NCBI GenBank assembly: GCA_963995525.1
Contig: OZ023211.1
Span: 60,348,487-60,412,486, forward strand
From: Escarpia spicata
Taxonomy: Eukaryota > Annelida > Polychaeta > Sabellida > Siboglinidae
Direction of reading: 5' to 3'
DNA: 64,000 bases
In this document: piece after piece, positions 34,801-46,900 of the stretch
Numbering within the stretch: the first letter of the stretch is position 1
Layout: the number at the start of each line of letters is the position of its first letter
Made by a program: the position numbers and the translations under genes
The notes under the pieces: generated by a model
The model's database searches: none
Seen by the model: only the letters and a program-made list of their open reading frames with translations
What the model was told of the DNA's origin: nothing

Positions 34801-36060
34801 TCGCAGCTACAAGATTGAAGAGATCAATGCGGTAGACGCCGAGTTAATGGAGATTGGATTTGACCATTTTGGTAGGCACAGAAATCTTTGTACAGTCGAT
34901 TAATTGAAATCATTTGAAGATATTGTTGATCTGCATTTTTTTTCTTTAAATTGTAGTCTTCAAAGTGTAGATTTTATGTAAAATACAAACAAAACGCTGA
35001 TCTTTCTGTCTTCAGTGTAACAGTATTATGTTCTGGGCTTTGATTTATGTGTCGTTATACATATCATATTCGTTTTGCTTAATGTGTTAAATAAATATTT
35101 GAGACTTAAAATTTTTTTTTAATTGGTTCTAATAATCGTGTACCATTATTTTGTTTCTCAGAATGATCAAATGGTTTTACACTAGATGGCGATACTCTCA
35201 TTTTCATTTGTTTTCATTACATACGAAAATGGTGTTTATTATAGTAGTTGTGCAGAATTAGAATGAAGAAGCCAGCCCAATTTAGGGACAGTCAGAATTG
35301 GTGAACAGTGCTTTGTTGACGTGCAAGTGGGATAGGAGACAAACTTTTAAATCCTTCCACAATATATTGAATTTCAGCAAAGACTGTGTAAATAGTAAAT
35401 CCCATGAAGACTTTGGAAAATAGATGAGAGTCGAGTCATCGTAACAGTTTGTATTGCACAGAGAACGTGAAAGAGCTGCAGAAGGTGCGACTACACCACT
35501 GTGCCTACCTGGAAGATGCTGCTATAGACCGCCTTGTGCTGCTAAAAGACTCACTCCGCCACCTGGAGATCAGTAGTTGCGGAGACGTCACAGATGATGG
35601 TCTCTTGTCACTGGGACGACTCACGTATGTCACCACTTAAAGGATGTTACTTACAGATGTTTTACCTTATAGACCCCACGTCATTATATGAAATGTACAC
35701 CGAGTCTCCCGCAGTAGTAATACCCACATTGTATATCATATACAGTATACATTGAAAACAAACTCATGCACACACTCAATTCACGCACACCTTCCTGTTT
35801 AATAACTACTGGTGTTGCGGTTCATTTAACTTGGTGAAAATTACATTTAACTTGAACAACTTGCTTTAGCTTTGGCATTTAGTGAGCATAAAACATCATG
35901 TATATGGCCATGTGCCTTTAGGTTACTCCAGAGCCTGTTGCTGTACGATCTGCCGGCCGTACAAGACAGACAGCGCTGCTACAAGGCCCTGAAGAGAGAC
36001 CTGCCACGCTGCAACATCATCTACAAGGACATTGAGACACCTGACAAGTCAGGAGGCTGA
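31859..36060 (+). CDS. DMAC2L: DMAC2-like / ATP synthase-associated factor s (coupling factor B), mitochondrial, five exons
   Basis: The exons 31859-31894, 33255-33343, 34660-34871, 35462-35624 and 35922-36060 join in phase (phases 0, 2, 1, 2) to 639 nt, giving 212 residues plus TGA. This equals the usual length of vertebrate ATP5S/DMAC2L. Residues 1-40 are basic and lack acids (MSMISVVKSAVR), as in a mitochondrial presequence. Then come RRNFWRMLAVVFN, IKEVGADRACAEWLMRCGAHV, IGFDHFENVKELQKVRL, YLEDAAIDRL, LRHLEISSCGDVTDDGLLSL and LLYDLPAVQD, the family's degenerate leucine-rich repeats. The family acts at the inner mitochondrial membrane; mammalian DMAC2L is linked to ATP synthase, and its paralogue DMAC2 to complex I assembly. 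Donors (GTATGT, GTAACC, GTAGGC, GTATGT) and acceptors are normal. The short first exon rests on the presequence character and phase. Confidence 0.93.
33578..33735. repeat. Simple imperfect repeats of 'actattg/aatagta'
   Basis: A short run of imperfect 'tactatcac..caatagtaat' motifs on both strands lies in the DMAC2L second intron. Confidence 0.6.
33873..34160 (+). pseudogene. Penelope-like element GIY-YIG endonuclease relic
   Basis: The plus frame reads CSVRYETACRDCHQTYVGQM, which corresponds to the CxxC-x-VYIGQT start of the Penelope GIY-YIG domain, with the first Tyr of GIY-YIG degenerated. After stops it resumes at 34074 with MKPFEIQEK, GISRDTGYNLRDI and GSAV, the usual EAF.I......NRD.GY.L..I end. 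A 25-bp tandem duplication ('cacgagggccccactcacac') interrupts it. It is intronic in DMAC2L and carries several stops. Confidence 0.68.
34345..34600. repeat. Possible Tc1/mariner-like MITE remnant
   Basis: 'ttcggaca' recurs at 34379, 34529 and 34573 together with 'tgtgta..tgaagttttcggacacctgg'-type sequence. This resembles the GTGTCCGAATACTT ends of Tc1/mariner elements. The boundaries are unclear. Confidence 0.3.
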
Positions 36061-36410
36061 GTGCAACTCCGTCGAGGATGGTGTGTGTGTGTAACCTTGC
36101 AGTGTTGAACTGTGAACACAAGCAGCTAGTCCTGTACCTCTGTTGTGTTCTGCTCAGCAGAAGCACACTTACTGCATCTTTCCCAGACAAAAGCCAACCC
36201 AAGCTGTGTATAGTAGAGGTGCTGGTACATTGTGATGTTCGCTGTGCCTGGCTATCGACTATGTGGACACATTTGATTGCTTGTAAGGTGCTCTGATTAC
36301 AGATACAATACAATATCCATAGCATATATGGAAAGACGTTATGTTGTGAAGTGTGTGATTTTATGCTTAACGGTTCTGGTTTGTTGCACCTCTGAGCCTG
36401 GGTTATTTTT

Positions 36411-36416
36411 ATTAAA
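36411..36416 (+). terminator. Candidate DMAC2L polyadenylation signal (ATTAAA)
   Basis: ATTAAA lies 351 bp after the DMAC2L stop and is followed by AT-rich sequence. No stronger AATAAA is seen earlier in the 3' region. Confidence 0.45.
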
Positions 36417-36419
36417 CGT

Positions 36420-37165
36420 AATAACTAATTTGTATCAAAATATTTTAGATTGAGCAATGGTGAATGCTCACCATTTGTGTGAATATTGAAGTTAAGGGTG
36501 CTGATATCAAAAATAATTATTGTAAAAATATTAATGAAACCATTGCACAATAATTATTGATTTATAATAATCATTATGCCTTATCATTTATGAGACATCA
36601 TAGGTACTGCTAATTTGGTTTACATCAGGTTAGTTTATAAGACAACCAATTGAAAATGCATGTATGTTTGTAAGATAGTGCATATTACTAGAAAACATGT
36701 ATAAAGTGTGTATCTTGTTTGTATATTATTTATTCATTACAAGAAAATATGTTTGATGTTATTAGTTTAGGTTCCCTTTTGTAAACTAGTAATTTCAGTA
36801 CATTGGTAGTTATTTATAAATCATTTTAGCCTTAATTATAACTGAACACCATTAAACATGATAAAAACTATTCAGTAAGATGAAATGACATGTACGATGC
36901 CACGGTTACACATGGAGATAGCAATACTGGTCTTATTAAATAAATACAATACTCGCTTTACAGTCACGTCTGTAATAGAGCCACATCACAAGTAGTCACC
37001 CTAAAACAGTCCCAGATTTCTTCCATATACAGTAAAGTATAGAAAATTGGTCCTGTTAATACGTTCACTTCACTAATCAGGTCACTTGCCCAGTCCCAAG
37101 GGTGACCTTAATATTGAGTTTCCACAGTAACGCATTGTGGAAAACAAGGGTGGGGTGACTGGTCA
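36420..37165. other. Gene-less stretch between convergent genes
   Basis: AT-rich, with no exon or repeat recognised. Confidence 0.5.
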
Positions 37166-37201
37166 TGAATCACGTCAGTGTCACACGTTCATAGTCATCA
37201 C

Positions 37202-37351
37202 CTGCTTGGCAGCCCTCATACACCCGACTGGGAAGCAGCTCCGGCCACCAGAAGGAGCAAGCACCAGTGGGTTTGAGGCAGAGACCACCATTGTGTGAGT
37301 CCAGGCAGGTTACACATTTACCTCGGGTCTGGGATCTTTCGCTTCCCATGG
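37202..37351 (-). CDS. Candidate cysteine-rich exon downstream of the CatSper-like gene
   Basis: On the minus strand, acceptor TTGTCTATGCAG (before 37351) and donor CAG|GTGATG (after 37202) bound a 150-nt open exon, phase 1 to phase 1. It encodes CVTCLDSHNGGLCLK, TGACSFWWPELL and VYEGCQ. Six cysteines in about 40 residues and two adjacent Trp look like a small disulfide-bonded extracellular module. The phase matches an alternative donor (GAAG|GTGAAG at about 37996) in the last CatSper-like exon, so it could belong to a longer isoform. It could equally be an exon of another minus-strand gene, or chance. If the donor is not used, the frame stops at TGA 37172-37170. Confidence 0.35.
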
Positions 37352-37920
37352 CTGCATAGACAACAGGTTGACGGGATCAACGGTTTTTAGTCTCTTCTGA
37401 AATCATAGTGGGGTGAAAGAAATAGTACAAGTTTCAAAACAGCTTGTTAAAACTCACCATTATAGTTATGTGACTAGATCACAATCTACATAGCGAAACA
37501 GTTGTAGAATTATACAATTAATATAGATAAATCATAAATTTATTTTTATTATCCACACAGAAACACAATATGTACCTGTCATGTCTTAACACTGAACACA
37601 CACTTTTTTCTGCTCCCTATATTGAATACCTTTGATCATGTGTGCACATGATAATTACAGGGATATCATTTAAATGTGCCACACACTTCTGACAATAACA
37701 AATGCAGAAGGGATGCACTGCTTATTCCACTATATGTACAGTGACAAACTAAATTCTTGTATTGATTAATGACAGCGAAATATTATTGCTAATCAAATTA
37801 TAATTATTGCTATTAAACTGTCCAGTTGCACAACAGTATAAATAAATCTACTTGTAACAAATTGTGTACAATGAACTAACATTGTTAGTGAAGCCGAATG
37901 TTTGACTACATGCATCTTAT

Positions 37921-37926
37921 TTTATT
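37921..37926 (-). terminator. Polyadenylation signal AATAAA for the CatSper-like gene
   Basis: AATAAA on the minus strand lies 49 bp beyond the TGA at 37977-37975, which supports that stop as a true C-terminus with a short 3' UTR. Confidence 0.55.
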
Positions 37927-37974
37927 ATTATTTGCCACAAACATCACTTGTTCAACTCCGAGAGCCTCTTCATT

Positions 37975-40900
37975 TCACTGCCGGAAGTCGCCTTCACCTT
38001 CTTTAGGAGACACGCTTGATGTGTCATCAGCTATCACTTCAGTTAAGATAGGCAGACGTGTTGGTGCACGAGCGAGAGGCATGCCAGTGGTGATGGTTCC
38101 AGTATCAGTGTCGCACATAATGAGAGGGGTAGCCTTGGAGTAGAGCAGTCTCACAGTGTGCTGTAAGTCTACATTAAAAAGAAGGCAAGAATGAGAGGGA
38201 TAGCCTGCAGTGTACCTTAACATGTTTATTGTACTATTAAAAACATAATGTTAAGACATGAGGAACAGACCGTCTCAGCTTAATAGACATGACATACCAA
38301 ACACATCCTACAGACCACTGAACTACCTCAATGTCAAATGCTGTCTCACTAACATCCTTATGAGCTCATAAGGTCAATTTTGCTCTTGTGTATTGAAACT
38401 GTCAACACAAGGATGCAGCACTGGGTCACTTGCTGGTGTCTCATGAAGACACTGTCCTCTAGGGATATATATCATATCATGAAATGGTGAATTCTTCTGG
38501 GCCTTGTGTCCTTAGTGATACAGCAGTTGCCTTTAGCATTTTGAAAAAGCTCCATAAATTTAACAACAGATCCTGTTTATGACAGATTTTCCTTATGAGC
38601 CCATTGTTTTGTGGAAACAATCCCCAGTTCTCAAATGTCTGTTGACGAGGATTTCTTCCCAAGAGAGAGAGAGGCTGCAAAGGAGCAGGAGAAGGATGAT
38701 GGTGGTCTGAGAAGAGAAAGGAGAAGATAAAATACATCCTCACCTTCCGGGTTGTTTTTGTGGCAGAGTGTCTTCACTCTCGTGTGATAGTAGATCTGAA
38801 TTCGTTTATAGATGACTCCATGATGGCAGTACACGAGAAAGTAGATCAACAGATACAGACTGATCAGCCCCACGGCCACCTGAAACAGGGTGTAGTTGTG
38901 ACCGCAAGGGGGGCTGAGCTTTCACCCCCTGTACATATCTAGTGTCAAGGCACATATGTGCAGAAGACAATAATTTGTCTAGCATTATAACAAGGATGTA
39001 CAAACAGCAAGTCTAACATTGTCACGTTATTCTTTATGACAAAAATATAAAGTACTAAATATTAAGCTAGAACTCTATGTGGGATAGATTGATCTAGCAG
39101 ATGTCCCACTGCCCTTGTGTACTTGTGTAAACATTGCTGATGAGGCAAAACTTGATGGAGGTCACATACTTAATTTTTATTGTGACAAGCAAAGAGAAAT
39201 GTACTGGATCTGTCAATTGAGTGACATGCCCATAAGGGCTGTGATGATTGCATACACATCTCCCACAGAGACAAGTGTTCTGTTTGAGGTCTTAAGGGGA
39301 ATGCAGTTGAAGGTATTTGAGAGCCTCAAAGTGGAGGTGCAGTTGGAGGTTTCTTTGGAGCCTCAAGAGAGGTGCAGTTGGGTTTTCTGGGAGCCTCCAT
39401 GGGGGGTGGAGTTGGGAGGTTTTCTGTGAGCCTCAAGGGCATGCAGTTGGAGGTTTTTTTGGGAGCTTCAAGGGGGATGCAGTTGGAGGTTTCTGTGAGT
39501 CTGCAATCACAGGTGGAAAACTGCACCTTCCTAGAAATCAACCACGCTATGGGCCTGAGTGACTTACGCCGATTAAGGGCAGTGACGTACTGACGGCGTC
39601 TATTGGCAAGCCGTGAAGGTGAACAACAAAGGTGAAGGTGAAGTTGCAGTTCGTACGGTACCTGTCGACATCTCTACAAAACCACACTACAAGTTACATG
39701 TCTGAACACATAGTACAGATATCACCCACTCTACGCAATCACACTACAAGTTACATGTCTGAACACAGTACAGATATCACCCACTCTACGCAATCACACT
39801 ACAAGTTACATGTCTGAACACATAGTACAGATATCACCCACTCTACGCAATCACACTACAATGTTACATATCTGAACACATAGTACAGATATCACCCACT
39901 CTACGCAATCACACTACAATGTTACATATCTGAACACATAGTACAGATATCACCCACTCTACGCAATCACACTACAAGTTACATGTCTGAACACATAGTA
40001 CAGATATCACCCACTCTACGCAATCACACTACAAGTTACATGTCTGAACACATAGTACAGATATCACCCACTCTACGCAATCACACTACAATGTTACATA
40101 TCTGAACACATAGTACAGATATCACCCACTCTACGCAATCACACTACAAGTTACATGTCTGAACACAGTACAGATATCACCCACTCTACGCAATCACACT
40201 ACAAGTTACATGTCTGAACACATAGTACAGATATCACCCACTCTACGCAATCACACTACAAGTTACATGTCTGAACACATAGTACAGATATCACCCACTC
40301 TACGCAATCACACTACAATGTTACATATCTGAACACATAGTACAGATATCACCCACTCTACGCAATCACACTACAAGTTACATGTCTGAACACATAGTAC
40401 AGATATCACCCATTCTACGCAATCACACTACAAGTTACATGTCTGAACACAGTACAGATATCACCCACTCTACGCAATCACACTACAAGTTACATGTCTG
40501 AACACATAGTACAGATATCACCCACTCTACGCAATCACACTACAATGTTACATATCTGAACACATAGTACAGATATCACCCACTCTACGCAATCACACTA
40601 CAAGTTACATGTCTGAACACATAGTACAGGTATCACCCACTCTACGCAATCACACTACAAGTTACATGTCTGAACACATAGTACAGATATCACCCACTCT
40701 ACGCAATCACACTACAAGTTACATGTCTGAACACATAGTACAGATATCACCCACTCTACGCAATCACACTACAAGTTACATGTCTGAACACATAGTACAG
40801 ATATCACCCACTCTACGCAATCACACTACAAGTTACATGTCTGAACACATAGTACAGATATCACCCACTCTACGCAATCACACTACAAGTTACATGTCTG

Positions 40901-43900
40901 AACACATAGTACAGATATCACCCACTCTACGCAATCACACTACAAGTTACATGTCTGAACACAGTACAGATATCACCCACTCTACGCAATCACACTACAA
41001 TGTTACATATCTGAACACATAGTACAGATATCACCCACTCTACGCAATCACACTACAAGTTACATGTCTGAACACATAGTACAGATATCACCCACTCTAC
41101 GCAATCACACTACAAGTTACATGTCTGAACACATAGTACAGATATCACCCACTCTACGCAATCACACTACAAGTTACATGTCTGAACACATAGTACAGAT
41201 ATCACCCACCCTACGCAATCACACTACAAGTTACATGTCTGAACACATAGTACAGATATCACCCACTCTACGCAATCACACTACAAGTTACATGTCTGAA
41301 CACAGTACAGATATCACCCACTCTACGCAATCACACTACAATGTTACATATCTGAACACATAGTACAGCTTAGATGACATTTCACATATTATTCGTTCCG
41401 TGATACGTTGCACTATCGTACACACTGCGACCTGTGTGTACGATACGTTGGGTGTCAGCCAGAGTTGACAGTAATGAAAGCTAGAGATTATTCCCTTAAG
41501 TAAGCACTAACCTGTTAGTGAACTCAATAAGCAGGAAGAACTCTGGGGTACTTGGAAACTTGGGCATATCACCAGAGCAGGGCGAATGGGGCTGACACAG
41601 CCATCTACAAGTACACTTATGGCATTCACGTTTATACTTACAGATGGTTTCAGAAGTTCACAAATAGTCGAGTAGAAATCAGCACATTTTTAACCAAACC
41701 CGGACATTTTGGTTAAAAAGAAAATTTTTGTTTTAAGATGAACAGTAATGTTTCCTGAACTTCCAGAAAAAACCCAACCAAAATCAACCCTGGGGAACCT
41801 CAATTGTTTTCATGAACAATATATGTACCCTGTCAGTCGCTTTTTGTAACATTTTCTTTTTATTGGCTGTCCATGCATAGATGCAAATGAGTTTTGGCAC
41901 ACTGACTTCCACTGGCCATCAAGTTAACGGTTAGGATACTTGTGTTGATTTGTATTTTATGTATCCATTAACTCGCTAATCAAGTGTTTGCCACAATATT
42001 AGATCTTACCATTGTGTATCGAAAGCCAATGTTTTAAAATCCAAACACGAGCACTAATATCACATATATATTAATAGGACCAACACTCGTAGTACTTAGT
42101 CTTAATAGAACAAACCGTTTCTGTAAACCCCCTCAAGACATTTTAAGCAATGGATCTATTTTCTAAATAAATAACAGCTGTTGTATTAATTATTTGCTTA
42201 CAGATTGTTAGAAAAGTTATAATATATTTCTGTAATGATTGTTACGTATTGTTAGGCATTACATTTTGTGCTTGAGCGATTTGAAAATGTGTTGTATGGA
42301 AAGCCAAACATGACATTGTTAATAATTTTGTGGCCAAGGCATTACGGTTAATCTTGGTTATTTTTTATAGAGAAAAATTCATAGTTAGTAAGATAGCATT
42401 TTAAATCTGAAATTTCTGTTTGAGTAATTATATAAAGTTAAGTTAGCAACTGTTGTTGAACATATTACCCATAATTATAGTACCCATAGTCATATTATGA
42501 AGATTGCCTAGAAAATATTCGTACATCTTTTTTAGGAACGGGTCACTGATATGGTGTGTCATTTGTCAAGAAGGTGGTGGTGGCTTAATGGTTAAATTTA
42601 GAAAGAAAGGAGTAGATTAATTGGTGGCGGTGTCAAAATTACGAGGTGATGGGTTGACTGAACAATACAATAAGGCAGGTGATCATTATGTCCATGAAAA
42701 ATGTGGAAAGACTTACACTGCCTCAAAAAATGTGCCTAATTCATCTCAGGCAACAAACCAGGTTGTTGAATCAGAATCTATGCCAACTCGTATGACCTCG
42801 AGAGGTTACGATTATCAAATTTACTGTCGCATCAAACAGGACAACATTGATCTGGACAAATTCCTGACCTTTTTGAGAAGTCACAACCCATTTTCCACTG
42901 ACAGTGACGAGTATCTGCAAAATGTTGCTACTGGGGTCATAGCCGATGAGAGAGTCAATGTAGACCAAGCTGTGGATGAATAAAAATCCACCAGAAGATC
43001 ACAGATCAGAAGTACGGAGACATCGTTCTCAGGAAGTCAGACCAAGTGAAAACCTATGCAGTTATGAGGAAAACTGTCAAACTGATAGATGGAAAAGAAG
43101 TGCGCATGTCGTCAATGGAGCTGTACCAGAGACTATTGGCCAAGGCATATACTTCTTGACCACCAGATCGCAGTGTCTTCCCACATGAGCTAGCAGCCGT
43201 AGACCCAGATTTACTCCACGACAATGGCACAATGCGAAGGCCAATGAAGTCTAAATTAGTTACGTACATCACTACCCTCGATCTCCACGTTGTCTGCAAT
43301 GATGAAATTGACGTCAAAGCCACAGTTGTGGATGGATGTGCCATTCTGCATCAGATGCCCTGGCCAAAAACAGGCACCTTTCATGAAGTGTGTTCATCTT
43401 ATGTGATGTATGTTCTACAGTTGGCAACACACGATAGGGCCTGGTTCTTACTGTTCGACAGCTATGATGTATTCACAACCAAGGAACCTGTGCAGAAATG
43501 ACGTAAATTGGGCAAGATCCTTTCCTTTGATGCGTTGGTTGGACGTAACACTCCATTGCCTTCACACAAAAGTAGTTTTCTTTCAAACAAGCACAATAAA
43601 CAGCAACTCATTAATCTCCTCTCCACGTACGTGCTGAAAGAAGGTATCGAGGTGCGTCACGCTGGCGAGGATGGAGATGCCGATACCACAATTGTGAAGT
43701 GTACCATAGAAGTTGTAGAATCCCCCGAGAACGTATGTGTCCATAGTGATGATACAGATCTGCTTGTAATGCTGCTTTACCATGCGCATGAGAAGTCCAC
43801 TATTTACATGCAAACCAAACAAAGACTAATCAGTATCAGCGCTGGTCAACATGCTCCTGGAAAGGAGATGCGTAGCTGCTTGCCATTTGCACACGCTGCG

Positions 43901-46900
43901 ACACCACGTCAGCTATCTACAGTATTGGCAAAGCCAAACACATGAATGTTCTAGGATCTTCAACAGAGCCGAGAACATCCGTTATCATATTCGGCAGTAA
44001 CACTGCATCGAACGCCGACATTGCAACAGCTGGGGAGTGATATATGGTTTCGCTTTATATCAAAAGCAACTGAAATGTAAATCTCGACAACCTACGGTAC
44101 GTGCACATAATTTCATGAAAGTACGTAGCCATTGAAAGAATGCCGCCAGCAAATCGAGCATGCTACTTCCTTCCATTGCAAATGTCAAGGACAGTGCTCA
44201 AATGGTCTAACTCTTGTATAGTGACGACGATGACAATGCTGATGATGACATTTAACAAATGATGTAATAGAAGATTATAGGTAGGAAATTATATATCACA
44301 TCTAATGATATTCAAGTTTGAATGCTACCATTCATTGTTTGGAGTATAAGTGACATTCATGTCATCTTAGTTAAGATATTAATTAAATCCAGAACAACAT
44401 TGGGACGGAGTGCTATATCAGAAATATATTACTAATTAATTGATTAATTATTTGATTAATTAAACTCCATCATTAATGTGTGGCTTAATAGACCAGCATA
44501 CATATAATTACAAATGTATTAACCAATAAATGAAACAGTTAAAAATATGATTAACAAATACAAACAAAAAGTGTTACTTCGAAATTTGACCGAAACACCC
44601 TAAAACAAGGATTGGGGTAAAAACAAAGTTCCCAGGGTTGATTATTTTTTTTTTTTTTTTTTTGAAGTTCAGGAAACCCTACTGGTCACCTTAAAACAAA
44701 AATTGGCTTTTTTAACGTCATCGTCAATTTCTACTGGACTAAAACTAAAAAAACATGTATTTAGCATTGGTTCAACCCCCGCCACCACCACCAACACCTA
44801 TAGGGGTAAGACCACATTTAAATTTGACATAGGCGGCCATTATAACGTTTCCTTCTTTTCCTGCAAAATTTGTCTTACGATTTTCTTGAAAATTTCACAG
44901 CATATTTAACCTCCATTGACACAAGTGCTGTGGAAAACTCGTGAAATTCTCATACCTCATTTTTTAGAAAAATTTACCCAAACCTGACACCCCTCAATTT
45001 TGCCCCAATCTGGTAACGGATTTTTGATATATTGGTGCGTGCTGCAAAATAGCCACTGTATATTCATTGCTACCTCGTGAAAGATCTAATGCAGTAGTAC
45101 ATTCAGTATCCATTGGACTAACATGTGCCATGTCAAAGTGCTCGAAAAAAATTCACACATCACACCAAAACGGTATTTTCAAGGGTACACTTTCAGTGGG
45201 TAATGGCGGACGAATCCTTAATGTTGTCTTACCCTAAATAGATCTCCTGAATCTTGCAAATCTTCACGAAAGTTAGATTTATATCAAGCTATACATATAA
45301 CTAGATTAACCACAATGGTAAATTTACACTGTCTCAATAACATTTAAAACTGTGCACAAGCTAAACAGCGCCTTGAGTTGGTTTAAACGTGCTTATTCAG
45401 TACCTTAAACCACATACGACGTTTGCCTGACACGAATGGTACTGAGCAAAACATACAGACCGACAGAGTGTCTTACCGATATGGGTGTAAAATATATAGA
45501 ATAGTAACAAAATACATATTTTTTTGTAATTTTTCATAAATTGTTGTAATTTTTGGTAAAAAATACACAAAATCATTATTTTAAGGAGCATTTTACTGGA
45601 CATGCAAGTTGCACATCTTCACGTATTTTGGTATAACATAATGTCCACAAACTATGCTAAATAATATGGTGCAATCATGAACTGTGTGTCATTCGTGTAT
45701 GACACTACTAGGTATCAAGAGCACAAGCCAGTCACAATATTGAAAGGCGTAGAGGCATCTTTTGATGGTAACTACAATTCTGTTGTAGATAACGGGCTAA
45801 AACGCTGGGTATAAATTAAGGTATATACATGGTACATTATGAAACCAAAAATGGGATGCCCAGTGGAACGTATATCTTGCGTGACACAAATTGTCATCCT
45901 ATCCCCCCTTAAAATAACCATACTTTTATACAGGCGCAGATCTCTGTTGGATACAGAGTGTTCAAACATTGCCACACGTCAATTACTCGGCCACTACATA
46001 TTTCGCTGATGTACACAGATTATTGGAAACAAGAGGTACAGCTGGCAAAATATATAATTTCAGAAAGAAACAAACGTTTGACAGGGACATCAAGACACGT
46101 GATAAAGGTTGCTGACAGTTGTGACACCCAGTATCTCTGCAAGTACATCAACGAGTCCATTGTCCTAATCATGTTTTATTCAAATATCACCAAATTCTTA
46201 CAAGGGTAATAAAAAACATTTCTGATGTTAAATATACGGATATAACGTACAAAATACCAGTGAAAAAAACAGCTTCTTGTCAGACTAGTTGACATAAGCC
46301 TATTAGTTTAAGCTGCCTTGCCTTGTGCAAACTTCGGTATAATTCGGTTATATTACAGCTGAAAAGTGCATGAACATCAACAATGATAGCATGCCAGTCC
46401 ATGTACACAATTTCAACATAAGGCACTTCTGTTAGGTGACCAGTTTTAATTTTTATGGCTAAAATTCGGATCATTGCGGTCGCTACATATTTGGAGTCAC
46501 ACTCTCAATCACATTCGGGGTATATTTATGCAGATTCTCAATTGTTCTTGTTGTCTCAGTTAGTGTATGGATGTTACTGTAAAAAACAGGTGCTACATGC
46601 CCGATTGGTAGAAGTGTGTGGACAACCTGCTTCCTATGGTGGCCAACTTTTCACTAAAATTAGGGCTGCGTTAGGGGAGGGATGGAATCAAAATGTTGCC
46701 TGCTTGCCCATTATTGCTTATTGTGCAATCCAAGTATGATAAATACAAGTGCCATATAATTAGGAAGGACAAGTTGGAACAGGAGAAATACCCACGTTAG
46801 TATTGGAGTTAAGAAGCACGCATTTATAGATCTCGCTTACAAAAATATAAATTATATAATTGAGGCGAAATTCATCTTACTGGAAATTATTGGAAATATG

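Noticed and set aside
37312..37386. Alternative reading (KRLKTVDPVNLL) after the acceptor at 37387
   Set aside because: Its phase does not fit the previous exon, and the other frame has the better exon structure.
40609..41363. Plus frames of 137 and 99 codons with a 19-residue repeat
   Set aside because: 57-bp minisatellite; the frame breaks wherever a 55- or 58-bp unit occurs.
45958..46739. Plus frames of 83 and 94 codons between the two MITE copies
   Set aside because: No motif, no splice context, and not continuous with each other.
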